A stretch of 36,879 nucleotides of DNA, taken from positions 1 to 36,879 of IMG/VR virus record IMGVR_UViG_3300038696_000379, one strand, 5' to 3'. Both the position numbers and the translations under genes were made by a program. The notes under the pieces were generated by a model. The model made no database searches. It saw nothing but the letters and a program-made list of their open reading frames with translations, and was not told the DNA's origin. Shown here in pieces: positions 7,036 through 14,225 of this stretch. This DNA is from a virus. Numbering within the stretch: the first letter of the stretch is position 1; the number at the start of each line of letters is the position of its first letter.

Positions 7036-7452
7036 TTAGTTTATTACTTCAACTTTAAGTGCAGTAGCTATATTTCCCGAAATTCTTAGTTTACTTCCGT
7101 TGTGATTCTCTTTTTCATATAAAAAGATGCTATCATCTTTAGGTTGAAATTCTTGAGCTTGAAAAACAAAAGTCTTACCTTCCCATCCTTTTTGAAGTAC
7201 TTTAAATTTTTGACCGTAATTCAATGAGTACAAATCAACGCCACCCATTTCATTATAAGACTTTGTTTTCTTTAATTCTGATTCTAATTCACTAACCTCA
7301 ATTACTTTACAAAAAGGCTCACCTCTTGATTCTATTTCGTTTTGTGCGTAATCTAAGTCATCATAGATTTCAGCTTCATCAAAGTTTACAGCGTTAAACT
7401 GCCAGTCCATTGTTTCTCCAGTTTTCCAGTTTAAAATCACATAATTTTTCAT
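7036..7452 (-). CDS. Unknown 138-aa cassette protein partnered with an XRE regulator
   Basis: Acidic 138-residue protein without a recognised family. The N-terminal half (MKNYVILNWKTGETMDWQFN, then EIYDDLDYAQNEIESRG) looks like an alpha/beta fold, the C-terminal half is strand-rich (LRISGNIATALKVEVIN). First gene of a two-gene operon behind a canonical Bacteroidetes promoter with an internal palindrome. It lies between 24-bp direct repeats and is AT-rich compared with the phage structural genes. It could be a toxin or a host-benefit protein; nothing in the sequence decides this. Confidence 0.65.
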   Translation of the reverse strand: MKNYVILNWKTGETMDWQFNAVNFDEAEIYDDLDYAQNEIESRGEPFCKVIEVSELESELKKTKSYNEMGGVDLYSLNYGQKFKVLQKGWEGKTFVFQAQEFQPKDDSIFLYEKENHNGSKLRISGNIATALKVEVIN

Positions 7453-7490
7453 AGTTTCTATTTTTTAATTTCTTTTGCTTTATTGCTCTA

Positions 7491-7521
7491 CAAATATAAG
7501 AAGATATTTTATATCTGCAAA
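7491..7521 (-). promoter_or_regulatory. Canonical Bacteroidetes promoter with internal operator
   Basis: Minus-strand TTTG (7518-7521), a spacer of exactly 19 bp, then TATATTTG (7491-7498), matching TTTG-N19-TAnnTTTG perfectly. The spacer contains the palindrome AGATAT-AAA-ATATCT (7502-7516), the likely operator of the XRE protein it drives. The leader to ATG 7452 would be about 33 nt. Confidence 0.85.
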
Positions 7522-7627
7522 CTTTTGAAGATATATTTTTAAAATATTTTTGCCACCACTCAAAAAAAGAAAAGAAAAAGGAGTCTGCAATTTAATAGTG
7601 TAGTGCTTCAAAATGCGCCAGATACTA

Positions 7628-7648
7628 ACAGCCGCTAAAAAGCCATAG
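7628..7648. repeat. Partial copy of the short repeat family (compare 26641-26661)
   Basis: ACAGCCGCTAAA then AA then GCCATAG; the 26641 copy has a single T in place of the middle AA. The 26641-26682 locus joins this element to the 28-bp repeat also found at 4783-4810. It lies 21 bases before the right direct repeat of the cassette, and together with ACGGCT downstream it can form a weak hairpin. Confidence 0.5.
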
Positions 7649-7669
7649 AAAAAACGGCTCATATTACCA

Positions 7670-7693
7670 CCGTTACGCTATTACTGAAGTGCT
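7670..7693. repeat. 24-bp direct repeat, right copy
   Basis: Second identical copy of the repeat at 6769-6792. It includes the last codons and stop of the 35-residue membrane peptide, so this copy probably represents the original phage sequence and the other copy was created on insertion. Confidence 0.85.
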
Positions 7694-7788
7694 GCAACCA
7701 CCAAGCTTAGCAAGGCAATAAGAATCAATATTTTTGCCCACTTAGGGGGTTCTTTAGGCGGTTTAGAACTTAAATAGCTGGGGCGCAT
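7681..7788 (-). CDS. 35-aa single-span membrane peptide
   Basis: ATG 7788 opens MRPSYLSSKPPKEPPKWAKI followed by LILIALLSLVVAALQ and a stop. It has a proline- and lysine-rich cytoplasmic-type N-terminus and one strong membrane helix. It lies eight bases after the stop of the preceding gene (7797), in line with the late operon, which supports it as real despite its size. Small membrane proteins here may assist lysis or membrane-linked assembly; function unknown. Its 3' end is duplicated at 6769-6792. Confidence 0.6.
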   Translation of the reverse strand: MRPSYLSSKPPKEPPKWAKILILIALLSLVVAALQ

Positions 7789-7796
7789 GTTCAAAT

Positions 7797-8213
7797 TTAA
7801 GCATTCGGTATTAAGTCAATAACAATAATAGATTCACCGTTACTCTCTAGCTTTAGTATTTCATTGGCCTTTACTTTAAAAGGCCCATCATCTTCACTGT
7901 GCACGGTTGTACCGTTTTTAATAGCGCCTTTAAGCACGTGTAATTTTCTGTCAAAAGGCAATTCAGATTGGCCGTGGTAGTCTTTACCCAGGTAGCCAAT
8001 TATTAGTTTACCCTCAGGCCTTATTTCTGGCGGAAATTGAATGGTAAAGTGTTGAGCATTGCTGTTGTCATCTTTTATCCACTCATTTTTTTCCTCAACG
8101 TCAATCACTATTTTTTTACCATTATCACCTTTGCCGGTTAGTTCTTTTAGGGCGTTTAGGCTCTCTTGGTAAACTTTATCAAATGCTTTTTTATGAGATT
8201 TATCAATTGCCAT
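7797..8213 (-). CDS. Late-operon hypothetical protein, 138 aa, beta-rich
   Basis: A soluble 138-residue protein with a helical N-terminus (MAIDKSHKKAFDKVYQESLN) and a strand-rich remainder (HFTIQFPPEIRPEGKLIIGY, then KANEILKLESNGESIIVIDL). No family recognised. It overlaps the previous gene by 11 bases and follows portal and connector genes, so it is part of the head-neck unit driven by late promoter b. Possible neck or accessory virion protein, by position only. Confidence 0.7.
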   Translation of the reverse strand: MAIDKSHKKAFDKVYQESLNALKELTGKGDNGKKIVIDVEEKNEWIKDDNSNAQHFTIQFPPEIRPEGKLIIGYLGKDYHGQSELPFDRKLHVLKGAIKNGTTVHSEDDGPFKVKANEILKLESNGESIIVIDLIPNA

Positions 8214-8511
8214 AGTTACAGCTGTTATTGCGCACGGCCTCTTTTAAGTCATCTATTTTATTGGCCAGTTTTTCATCGTTTATGCCGCTAGTTCTAATAT
8301 TTTCTTGCGCCAGCGTCATTACCTCTATAGCTTTTGCGCTCATGTCTTTCAGGTCGGCACTTAGCTCTTTATTATCAGTACTTAAAAGTTCTTTTTCCTT
8401 TACTAAAGCCGCCTTGTCAGATTTTAATTCTTTAATCCAAAGGGCCAAAATGATTAAGCACAATAAAAATGCGCCAAATACTTCTCCGTATTGCGATACA
8501 AAATCAATCAT
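8203..8511 (-). CDS. Membrane-anchored coiled-coil protein, 102 aa
   Basis: One N-terminal membrane helix (VFGAFLLCLIILALWI, residues 10-25) followed by a long charged heptad-rich helix (ELKSDKAALVKEKELLSTDN and onward to residue 95). This layout is that of i-spanin or Rz-like proteins, or of a holin accessory. Start ATG overlaps the preceding stop by four bases. The main holin-like gene is elsewhere (20721-21191), so a spanin-type role is conceivable but only inferred. Confidence 0.7.
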   Translation of the reverse strand: MIDFVSQYGEVFGAFLLCLIILALWIKELKSDKAALVKEKELLSTDNKELSADLKDMSAKAIEVMTLAQENIRTSGINDEKLANKIDDLKEAVRNNSCNYGN

Positions 8512-8735
8512 GCTGCCCCTATCATTTTTAATTCATGCGCATATTTTTGGCGCGCTCTTTTCTTTACCATACTAGCACTCCAATGGGGTTTGCGCAGGCG
8601 CAAATCGGCCTCAGCCAAGGCAATATCTTTAGTAATGGCCAATCTAAACCGGTACGCTAAATACATGCGTAAAGGCTTACTTAACCAAAGTAATAATTTC
8701 TTAAACCGGGAGAGTTGTAGCTTTTTGTATTTCAC
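8508..8735 (-). CDS. Small basic hypothetical protein, 75 aa, GTG start
   Basis: A very basic 75-residue protein (many Lys/Arg; LQLSRFKKLLLWLSKPLRMY). It starts with GTG at 8735, overlapping the previous stop TGA as GTGA, which argues for this start by translational coupling. No family recognised. The conserved-looking C-terminal part (RKPHWSASMVKKRARQKYAH) could bind nucleic acid; inference only. Confidence 0.65.
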   Translation of the reverse strand: MKYKKLQLSRFKKLLLWLSKPLRMYLAYRFRLAITKDIALAEADLRLRKPHWSASMVKKRARQKYAHELKMIGAA

Positions 8736-9739
8736 AGTCCGTTATAAATAGTTGAGTCAAAATCTTGAGAGTAGGTTTCCCCATTAGCGCTAGGGTCTTC
8801 ATACAAATCACTGTTGTAGTAAGTAGAAAAAACGCTTTCGCTAGCCTTAGCATTTAAATACTTGCGGCAGCGCTCTAACCATTCTTCGCCACGCTTTAGC
8901 ATTTGCAAGCGGTAGCGGTCTAAATCATTTTCAGCGGCAGGCTTGCGCTCCTTGCTGTTTTGGGTGTTGCTCTTTAAGCTATGCTGAAAGGCGCCATCGG
9001 CCGTAAGGCTTATGTTTAAATCAGTAATAGCCTCAGCCATGGTTAGGTAACAAATGGCCGGTTGTAGCTTAGTAAGCAAAGCGGTTTCATTAGCACCTAA
9101 ATTACCGGCCTGGTAAGCGGTAAGTACTTCACTAAAAAAGTCATCGCCTAAAAGGCTAACTATAGCGCCCTGCTCTACGTTTTTAAGCATAGGTAAAAGG
9201 GCTAAGAAAGTTCGGTGGCTCCTGCCAATGTTTACGCTTTCTTGAAAAGTAGCCGCATTGCGCACCAAGTGTTTAGTAGCTTCTGTAAAGGCGCTGCTAC
9301 TGGCCCAAGTGGCAAAATCATTAGTATAGGCCAAAAGGTGGCTAATTAGCGCATCAATACCAAAATAAGCGTGATCTAAGTATACCTGCTCCACCTTATC
9401 GGCTTGCCAGGCAAAAGCCGTTTTGTCGCGGTTAGTTTCAATACCGGCATCAGTTATGCGCACGCTACCCTCTTGCAGGTAATAGTATATGGCCAAATTG
9501 ACCAAAGGCTTTTGCACCAGTGGCAGTAAAGTGGCTAAATGCGCGTTGGCCGGCTCTTCAATGCTATTATCAAAATAAGCGCTTAGCAGGCTATTGTATA
9601 GCGTGGGGGTAAGCACGTGTAGCAATTCACGCTCTGCCAGGCTGTTGCTTAAATAAGGTTTTAAACTATCTATACTTAAAGCAGCGCTAGCCCCGGTAAA
9701 CTGCTGCAGCTCTTCACGGGTAGTAATTAGTTGTTTCAT
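8732..9739 (-). CDS. Head-neck protein downstream of portal (DUF6712-like)
   Basis: A 335-residue helical protein beginning MKQLITTREELQQFTGASAA. Its layout, two similar helical halves with ERELLHVLTPTLYNSLLSAY and GAIVSLLGDDFFSEVLTAYQ plus a C-terminal ERCRKYLNAKAS block, is like the DUF6712-type proteins found beside portals in Bacteroidetes phages; I name this family from memory and with caution. It overlaps the portal stop by four bases. Likely an adaptor or head-tail connector. Confidence 0.7.
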   Translation of the reverse strand: MKQLITTREELQQFTGASAALSIDSLKPYLSNSLAERELLHVLTPTLYNSLLSAYFDNSIEEPANAHLATLLPLVQKPLVNLAIYYYLQEGSVRITDAGIETNRDKTAFAWQADKVEQVYLDHAYFGIDALISHLLAYTNDFATWASSSAFTEATKHLVRNAATFQESVNIGRSHRTFLALLPMLKNVEQGAIVSLLGDDFFSEVLTAYQAGNLGANETALLTKLQPAICYLTMAEAITDLNISLTADGAFQHSLKSNTQNSKERKPAAENDLDRYRLQMLKRGEEWLERCRKYLNAKASESVFSTYYNSDLYEDPSANGETYSQDFDSTIYNGL

Positions 9740-11079
9740 GAGCTTGGTTTTTGGCTGTTGTTCTCCTCAGTTTCTTTCCCACTATCTAGCTTAGCTATTT
9801 GGTAATTTTTAAACCAAAAAACCAGCTTCTCATTTTCTTTAGGTGCCAACCTATCTTGCCAGCCATTAAAGCGGCTAATAAAATGCAGCGGCTTCAAGAT
9901 CAGATCTTGGTGCGGCTTAGTCATAATCATGTAGTTATTCCAAGCCACGCGCTTATCACTACCGCTACCGCCACCGCTGCGGTCTTTACCCGTACCGTTA
10001 CCAAAAAGCGTAGAGTCAACACCCATATTCTTAAAAATATGCGCATCGGCCTCTTGGCTATCTTCAATGTAAGTACCGGTTTTCATTTTATCATCAATCA
10101 CCACCACTTCCCAATCGCCATACTTCTTACTGTGGCTGTCATCGCGCTGCGTGTACATCATGCTGTTGCCCTGCTTATCGCCTTTAAAAAACTTCTCAAA
10201 GTCGCTTTTCTCCTTCCTAATAATAGTGAGGCGGTCATTGGTGCTTTTGCTTTCCCAATCTTTATACTTCCACGTCCACCACCATTCAGGCACTTTAATA
10301 ATATACTTTAGCGTAAGCTGGTTTTTTAGTAAAGCCTTTTTAAACTCAGGCACCGCGCGGGCTATGGGCAACCACGTTTTTAAAATTACGTGCCAGGGCG
10401 CTTTTTGGTAATAAGCCCTTCCGGGAGATGGGCTGGCCACTGGGTAAATAAACTGATGATTAGGTTTTTCACGCCACTTTTTTAAATCAGTATAAAAATG
10501 GCTAAACACATCATAAGGCTCCGTCTTCGGGTCCTTAGCGTCATACTGCTCCCAATCGGGGCTCACGTATAGTTTTTGAATAACGCCCTTTTCGTTTTTC
10601 TTGCCGTAGCGGCAATCGCCCGTGTCTTTACAAGCTAAGTAAGTAATGTACTGCCCAGTTTTACTTTGGCTCAGCTCAGGAAAAATATTGTAAAACGTAT
10701 AGAAGTTAATGCTAGCCGTGCGCAAGTACGTGTCTAGATCCGTATTCTCTGCCCACTCCTCAATTTCACTATCCACTATGCGCTCAAAGCGCTCCTCACC
10801 ATCAACAGTAATAAGTTTGCCGTAGGCAATACCGCCACCGTACAAAGCACGCGCCTTCCAATCTAAAATAGGTTCAACCAGCGTTACATCGCTAGTTTGC
10901 TCCAGCACCCATTGCGGGTAATTATTATCATCGCCCCATTCTTCAATAAGTGAGTTATCTTTATTGTCCTTATCCTTAACCGGGCGGGGCTTGGGGGCCA
11001 AAGCCTCGCCAAGCATTACAAGCGCATCATTTTGCAGCAGCACCGTTTGGTAATCATTAATAGACACTATTTCGCTCAT
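9736..11079 (-). CDS. Portal protein
   Basis: The portal forms the dodecameric ring through which DNA enters and leaves the capsid. The 447-residue product has the hallmarks of Bacteroidetes phage portals: an N-terminal stretch with DVTLVEPILDWKARALYGGG (residues 59-78), a central wing region, a YIEDSQEADAHIFKNMGVDS block, and a late glycine-rich TLFGNGTGKDRSGGGSGSDK segment before a helix ending KPLHFISRFNGWQDRL. It overlaps the gene before and after by four bases. It is downstream of terminase here, separated by an accessory regulatory stretch. Confidence in the role is high from motif pattern and context; no structural proof. Confidence 0.8.
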   Translation of the reverse strand: MSEIVSINDYQTVLLQNDALVMLGEALAPKPRPVKDKDNKDNSLIEEWGDDNNYPQWVLEQTSDVTLVEPILDWKARALYGGGIAYGKLITVDGEERFERIVDSEIEEWAENTDLDTYLRTASINFYTFYNIFPELSQSKTGQYITYLACKDTGDCRYGKKNEKGVIQKLYVSPDWEQYDAKDPKTEPYDVFSHFYTDLKKWREKPNHQFIYPVASPSPGRAYYQKAPWHVILKTWLPIARAVPEFKKALLKNQLTLKYIIKVPEWWWTWKYKDWESKSTNDRLTIIRKEKSDFEKFFKGDKQGNSMMYTQRDDSHSKKYGDWEVVVIDDKMKTGTYIEDSQEADAHIFKNMGVDSTLFGNGTGKDRSGGGSGSDKRVAWNNYMIMTKPHQDLILKPLHFISRFNGWQDRLAPKENEKLVFWFKNYQIAKLDSGKETEENNSQKPSS

Positions 11080-11363
11080 GGCACAACAGGGGTATTATTA
11101 AATTCAGTAATCAGCCTAATATTCACGCTATACACATGCTTGCCCTTAATTAGCGGAGCAATACCCACCAGCTCTTTACTCGCTTGGTGCTGGCGTGGTA
11201 AGCCACAGCGTATCGCCTCACCCAAGTGCACCCGCTTATACTTGCTTAAAGTCGTGCCCATGGTATGAAAGCCCACCTGAAAAGGCACCGGTCTACCTTG
11301 GCTATCCTTCTGCCGCATTATTTCCAAGGCTTTATTAAGCTTAATAGGCTGCAAATCGATCAT
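11076..11363 (-). CDS. Conserved small protein heading the portal unit, 95 aa
   Basis: A 95-residue protein, MIDLQPIKLNKALEIMRQKD and onward, with a basic centre (SKYKRVHLGEAIRCGLPRQH). It begins at ATG 11363, exactly at the distance from the GTCCTTT motif seen in three other units, and its stop overlaps the portal ATG. No family recognised; co-translation with portal suggests a role in head morphogenesis. Confidence 0.75.
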   Translation of the reverse strand: MIDLQPIKLNKALEIMRQKDSQGRPVPFQVGFHTMGTTLSKYKRVHLGEAIRCGLPRQHQASKELVGIAPLIKGKHVYSVNIRLITEFNNTPVVP

Positions 11364-11368
11364 GCCAG

Positions 11369-11403
11369 CAATATGCTAAGGCAAAACCCAGTAAAAAAGG
11401 ACA
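11369..11403 (-). promoter_or_regulatory. Putative late promoter b (GTCCTTT ... CATATTG)
   Basis: TGTCCTTTTTTA followed by CATATTG, box positions and distance to the ATG at 11363 identical base for base in spacing to promoter a. The intervening sequence is different, so the match is not a simple duplication. Divergent from the plus-strand gene at 11440. Confidence 0.6.
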
Positions 11404-11411
11404 GCTTAAAA

Positions 11412-11429
11412 CGTTACCTTCGTGCAACG
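11412..11429. promoter_or_regulatory. Operator copy 1: CGTTAC-N6-GCAACG
   Basis: CGTTACCTTCGTGCAACG lies 10 bases upstream of ATG 11440. Read on the other strand it is CGTTGC-N6-GTAACG, the same half-sites and spacing as 12302-12319. TACCTTCG inside it differs by one base from the Bacteroidetes TAnnTTTG box, so a bound protein would block the promoter. Confidence 0.6.
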
Positions 11430-11439
11430 CAATAAAAAT

Positions 11440-11634
11440 ATGACAAGAAAAGAAGCCTTTAAGAAAGTAATCAACCAGCGCGGCATCCACCACCGGCTAA
11501 GTTTAACCAGCACCGCAGTACGCGCCCTGCGCAGTAGGCTCAAGGCCGATACCCTCAGCGCAGAAAAACAAAAAGAAATACTCCTCGCCTATGGCGCCAC
11601 CCTAAAACAAGAAGAGTTATGGGAGGTAGAGTAA
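11440..11634 (+). CDS. Small putative DNA-binding regulator, 64 aa (plus strand)
   Basis: Starting at ATG 11440 (a GTG at 11422 lies inside the operator and is less likely), the product is MTRKEAFKKVINQRGIHHRL and onward to VRALRSRLKADTLSAEKQKE and ends WEVE. The alternation of a short helix, a turn (SLTSTA) and a basic helix followed by an 'EKQKEILLAYGA' helix fits a minimal helix-turn-helix seen in small Bacteroidetes phage regulators; I recognise the style, not a named family. It is one of very few plus-strand genes, lies between terminase and portal units, and has an operator next to its start shared with the 11910-12254 gene. Confidence 0.65.
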   Translation: MTRKEAFKKVINQRGIHHRLSLTSTAVRALRSRLKADTLSAEKQKEILLAYGATLKQEELWEVE

Positions 11635-11648
11635 ATACTATAAAAACA

Positions 11649-11843
11649 TTACTGTGAGGGGTTGCCGCCTCCTTTTATGCCACTTCTGCGCATTTCGTTG
11701 CGGTTTTGCCGCTGGTAGTGGTAAAAATCCGTTTCGTTAAAAATTCGGCCGTAGCCATATTGGCGCAGCTCACACTTTACGCGGTCTTTCATTGTACCGG
11801 ATTTAGTCCAGCTATTTTTATGAAGTATTCTTAAATTTGTCAT
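11649..11843 (-). CDS. Small basic hypothetical protein, 64 aa
   Basis: MTNLRILHKNSWTKSGTMKD and onward, basic and aromatic-rich (RQYGYGRIFNETDFYHYQRQ), ending GGGNPSQ. It overlaps nothing, lies 66 bases downstream of the 114-residue gene and converges with the plus-strand regulator. No family recognised. May be a moron-type accessory gene co-transcribed with 11910-12254. A GCCCCACCGGTTGCAGCCAG hairpin-like palindrome with TGGGGC (11874-11901) lies between the two and could attenuate transcription. Confidence 0.5.
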   Translation of the reverse strand: MTNLRILHKNSWTKSGTMKDRVKCELRQYGYGRIFNETDFYHYQRQNRNEMRRSGIKGGGNPSQ

Positions 11844-11909
11844 CTCAAAAGTTTCCTATTAGATTGGAACAAATGCCCCACCGGTTGCAGCCAGTGGGGC
11901 ATTGCTTTT

Positions 11910-12254
11910 TTAGCCCAAAAGTTTTACATCTAGTTCTTTCATCTTCGCAATAATGCGCTGCATAAAAAACTCATGCACATCAATCAGCACTTCGGGCGCA
12001 CTAACTGAAAAAATAATAGTTCGCCCGTCTAACAGCTGCCATTTAATGTCGCTGCTGTAATCCGTAGAGAAAAACTCTTTTTGCTCGGTGTAGTCAATGT
12101 TTTTCAACCTGTCAAGCACCTCTTGAAATTTCGCGCGCTTGGTCACCAGTTCGTGCATCTGGTGCACCTTCTTAATTTGTGCGCTTAACTTTTCCCCTGC
12201 AGTAGGCGCGGCCACTTTTTTAAGGGTTGCACTTTTTGTTGTTTCTGTACTCAT
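11910..12254 (-). CDS. Accessory hypothetical protein, 114 aa, under the shared operator
   Basis: A 114-residue protein with a Thr/Ser/Lys-rich N-terminus, a helical middle (SAQIKKVHQMHELVTKRAKF) and an alpha/beta C-terminal part (RTIIFSVSAPEVLIDVHEFF). No family recognised. Upstream on the minus strand is TTTG-N19-TAATAATC, a degenerate Bacteroidetes promoter, with the CGTTGC-N6-GTAACG operator just before it. It is therefore probably transcribed independently of the late genes, and regulated together with the small plus-strand gene at 11440-11634. Confidence 0.65.
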   Translation of the reverse strand: MSTETTKSATLKKVAAPTAGEKLSAQIKKVHQMHELVTKRAKFQEVLDRLKNIDYTEQKEFFSTDYSSDIKWQLLDGRTIIFSVSAPEVLIDVHEFFMQRIIAKMKELDVKLLG

Positions 12255-12560
12255 AATAAAACTATTAGATTATTAATTAACTTCTATAAAGATACAAAAA
12301 GCGTTACGCATACGCAACGATAAAGGGGGTTAAACTCTAATATTGCCCTATCATTTTTATTTTATTATTTGTTTGGTTCATAGTGTGTTATGTTAATTTT
12401 TGAGAAAAAAATTATCATTAACTACACTTTGCCTCTCGACTGCGCCCTGTCGATTTTTTGCAATTACACTTTTGAAAATGCGGATATATGAGGAGCGGCC
12501 ACGTGCAGCCGCCCCCCTTAGATAGAGCGCTCAAGCAATAAGCTTCAAACCTTTAAAGGC
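12255..12560. other. Gene-free stretch behind terminase: operator, GC-rich hairpins, possible packaging site
   Basis: No gene is visible here. It contains the promoter and operator of the 11910-12254 gene on its left side. A TCGAC-N8-GTCGA hairpin followed by TTTTTTG lies at 12436-12460. A GC-rich block with GCGGC and GCCGC arms around CACGTGCA lies at about 12494-12520 in otherwise AT-rich sequence. An AAGC...CCTTTAAAGG...GCTT palindrome sits directly at the terminase stop. Being non-coding and next to terminase, it is a candidate cos or pac site, which is inference only. Confidence 0.4.
12302..12319. promoter_or_regulatory. Operator copy 2: CGTTAC-N6-GCAACG
   Basis: CGTTACGCATACGCAACG; minus-strand reading CGTTGC-N6-GTAACG. 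It is located just upstream of the putative -33 box of the 11910-12254 gene. Same half-sites and 6-bp spacer as copy 1 at 11412-11429. Confidence 0.65.
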
Positions 12561-14225
12561 TTATACAGAAGGTATGAAATCGCCAGTGTCCTCTAGCATA
12601 GGACTAAACTTAGCGAAGAGGAGAGTGTCCCCTGCATCAGAGAGGTGGGTTGCTTCTTCAGGTTTTACATTAGCATCTCGCTCAGGTGCTTTGTCTTTTT
12701 TAAATCCACCGTTTGATTGTTTCAGACCAGCCGAGAGTGCACTGATCTCCCATTGCGCGCAATTGGTTCTAGAGTAACGGAACCGAGGTAGTCGGTCATC
12801 TTCTTCACGCAGCATTAAGTTTATAAACTCATACTTAACTTCATGAGGTGGTGCTTTGCCTATATAAACAGTATTGACTACCCAGCCATTCTTCTTAAAC
12901 GCATCTACTACACGTTGAAAGTAGTTGAACTCTGTTACTCCTGAACCTGGTATTGCCGTATGGTCATAGTAATAGTTTACCACGTGCGTGGGGTAATGGC
13001 GGTAGTACTGGCAAAACATATCAATAGCTGCATCTACTAATTGAGGGTGCAAAACAAAAAGGCTATTTAAGAATCGGTATTCATTCTTTACTTCTTGACC
13101 AACTATAACACAGTTGATCTTATCACCGTAGTCCATAGCTATATCTAATGGCCTACTGCCAATGTAGCCGGCATCATGGCGGCAATCTTGCTTTAAAAGA
13201 TTGCGGTTTTGCATATCACCTATAAAGCCATCTAAATACGGGTTATTGAACCAGTCGGCCGCATGGCGGTCTGGGTCAAGGTTACCATAAAAGCCTTCCT
13301 CAATTTTAAGCAACTTCTCATTCATTATAGAGGTACGGTACTTGATGCTACTCAATATTCTGCGCATATCAGAAAGGTATTCAGGGCCAAGCACATCAAT
13401 ATTATCTAATGCACTAGCCTCGCTATAGAATAAAGAGTACCGGTACTCATCACCCACTTTTCTAGGCATGCGAAGGCGGTGAAGTTCTTTCTGAAAAGCT
13501 TTTATTTTGGTGTTAATACGTGCCTTTTGGTCTTGACTGGCTTGCAGCATTTCACGCTGCCACAAATTCACCTGCAGTTGAAATTGAATAATTAACTCAA
13601 TTTGTTCTTCATCCATCTGCTCAGCCATGTCCAATATCCATTTAGCTTGCGGAGTAGTGGGCATATCGGTGGTATAGCATTCTCCTCTGTAGTTGTGTAG
13701 GTGACCAAACTCAGAACGATTGCCGCGTAATGCGGGTATCGTTTCATCATCTAATCTCTCTTTGTTTAAGAGCTTAGCTTCATCACCCCCCAGGGTAACT
13801 AATGAAAGGCCATTGGAGCTACCGGCTCTATCTTGACTAATGAGCACCTGCACCGCCCCATTGAACCAGTAGATAGCATACTTGCTATCCAGGGGCTTTA
13901 CATAAGGGCCTTGCCAGTTCCACATGCGCTTCCATTTCTCGGTTGGCTCACGGCCAAAAACAAAATGTTGACCATCTATATAGCCCATTCTATTCCACAT
14001 TTGAAAAATGGGCGGTAAGGTGCGCACTAGCAGCTGTTGGAAGGTGCGGCCAATTATGCCGTGCTGCCCCCTAGGCATATCTTGTGCATTTTTTAAATAC
14101 CAGGGCGCAAGTATACCGGTTGTTTTTCCGGTGCCACGCCCCCAGATATGGTAGCTCTTAGTGGCTTGCACTAAATGCTGCGTTAACTGCGGTACGTTAA
14201 AATGGAGGGGCCTTGGTTTACTCAT
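12561..14225 (-). CDS. Terminase large subunit
   Basis: The motor and nuclease that packages phage DNA into the procapsid. The 554-residue product has Walker A GRGTGKTT at residues 29-36, close to the N-terminus as usual in this group, and Walker B in LVTLGGDEAKLL (about 142-153). The nuclease half has an acidic strand DIAMDYGDKINCVIVG (about 358-373) and later YYDHTAIPGSG and HLSDAGDTLLFAKF segments with conserved Asp residues, as in RNase H-fold terminase nucleases. ATG overlaps the end of the small-subunit gene by eight bases. Complete. Confidence 0.9.
   Translation of the reverse strand: MSKPRPLHFNVPQLTQHLVQATKSYHIWGRGTGKTTGILAPWYLKNAQDMPRGQHGIIGRTFQQLLVRTLPPIFQMWNRMGYIDGQHFVFGREPTEKWKRMWNWQGPYVKPLDSKYAIYWFNGAVQVLISQDRAGSSNGLSLVTLGGDEAKLLNKERLDDETIPALRGNRSEFGHLHNYRGECYTTDMPTTPQAKWILDMAEQMDEEQIELIIQFQLQVNLWQREMLQASQDQKARINTKIKAFQKELHRLRMPRKVGDEYRYSLFYSEASALDNIDVLGPEYLSDMRRILSSIKYRTSIMNEKLLKIEEGFYGNLDPDRHAADWFNNPYLDGFIGDMQNRNLLKQDCRHDAGYIGSRPLDIAMDYGDKINCVIVGQEVKNEYRFLNSLFVLHPQLVDAAIDMFCQYYRHYPTHVVNYYYDHTAIPGSGVTEFNYFQRVVDAFKKNGWVVNTVYIGKAPPHEVKYEFINLMLREEDDRLPRFRYSRTNCAQWEISALSAGLKQSNGGFKKDKAPERDANVKPEEATHLSDAGDTLLFAKFSPMLEDTGDFIPSV

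Noticed and set aside
7480-7662. 60-codon minus-strand frame starting MSRFFYGFLAAVSIWRIL
   Set aside because: Its 3' half runs through the promoter and operator of the 138-residue gene and is low-complexity. It may be the remnant of a displaced phage gene start, but I do not call it a gene.
9799-10411. Long plus-strand open frames opposite the portal gene
   Set aside because: They are antisense to a clear portal protein, have hydrophobic low-information translations and no promoter.
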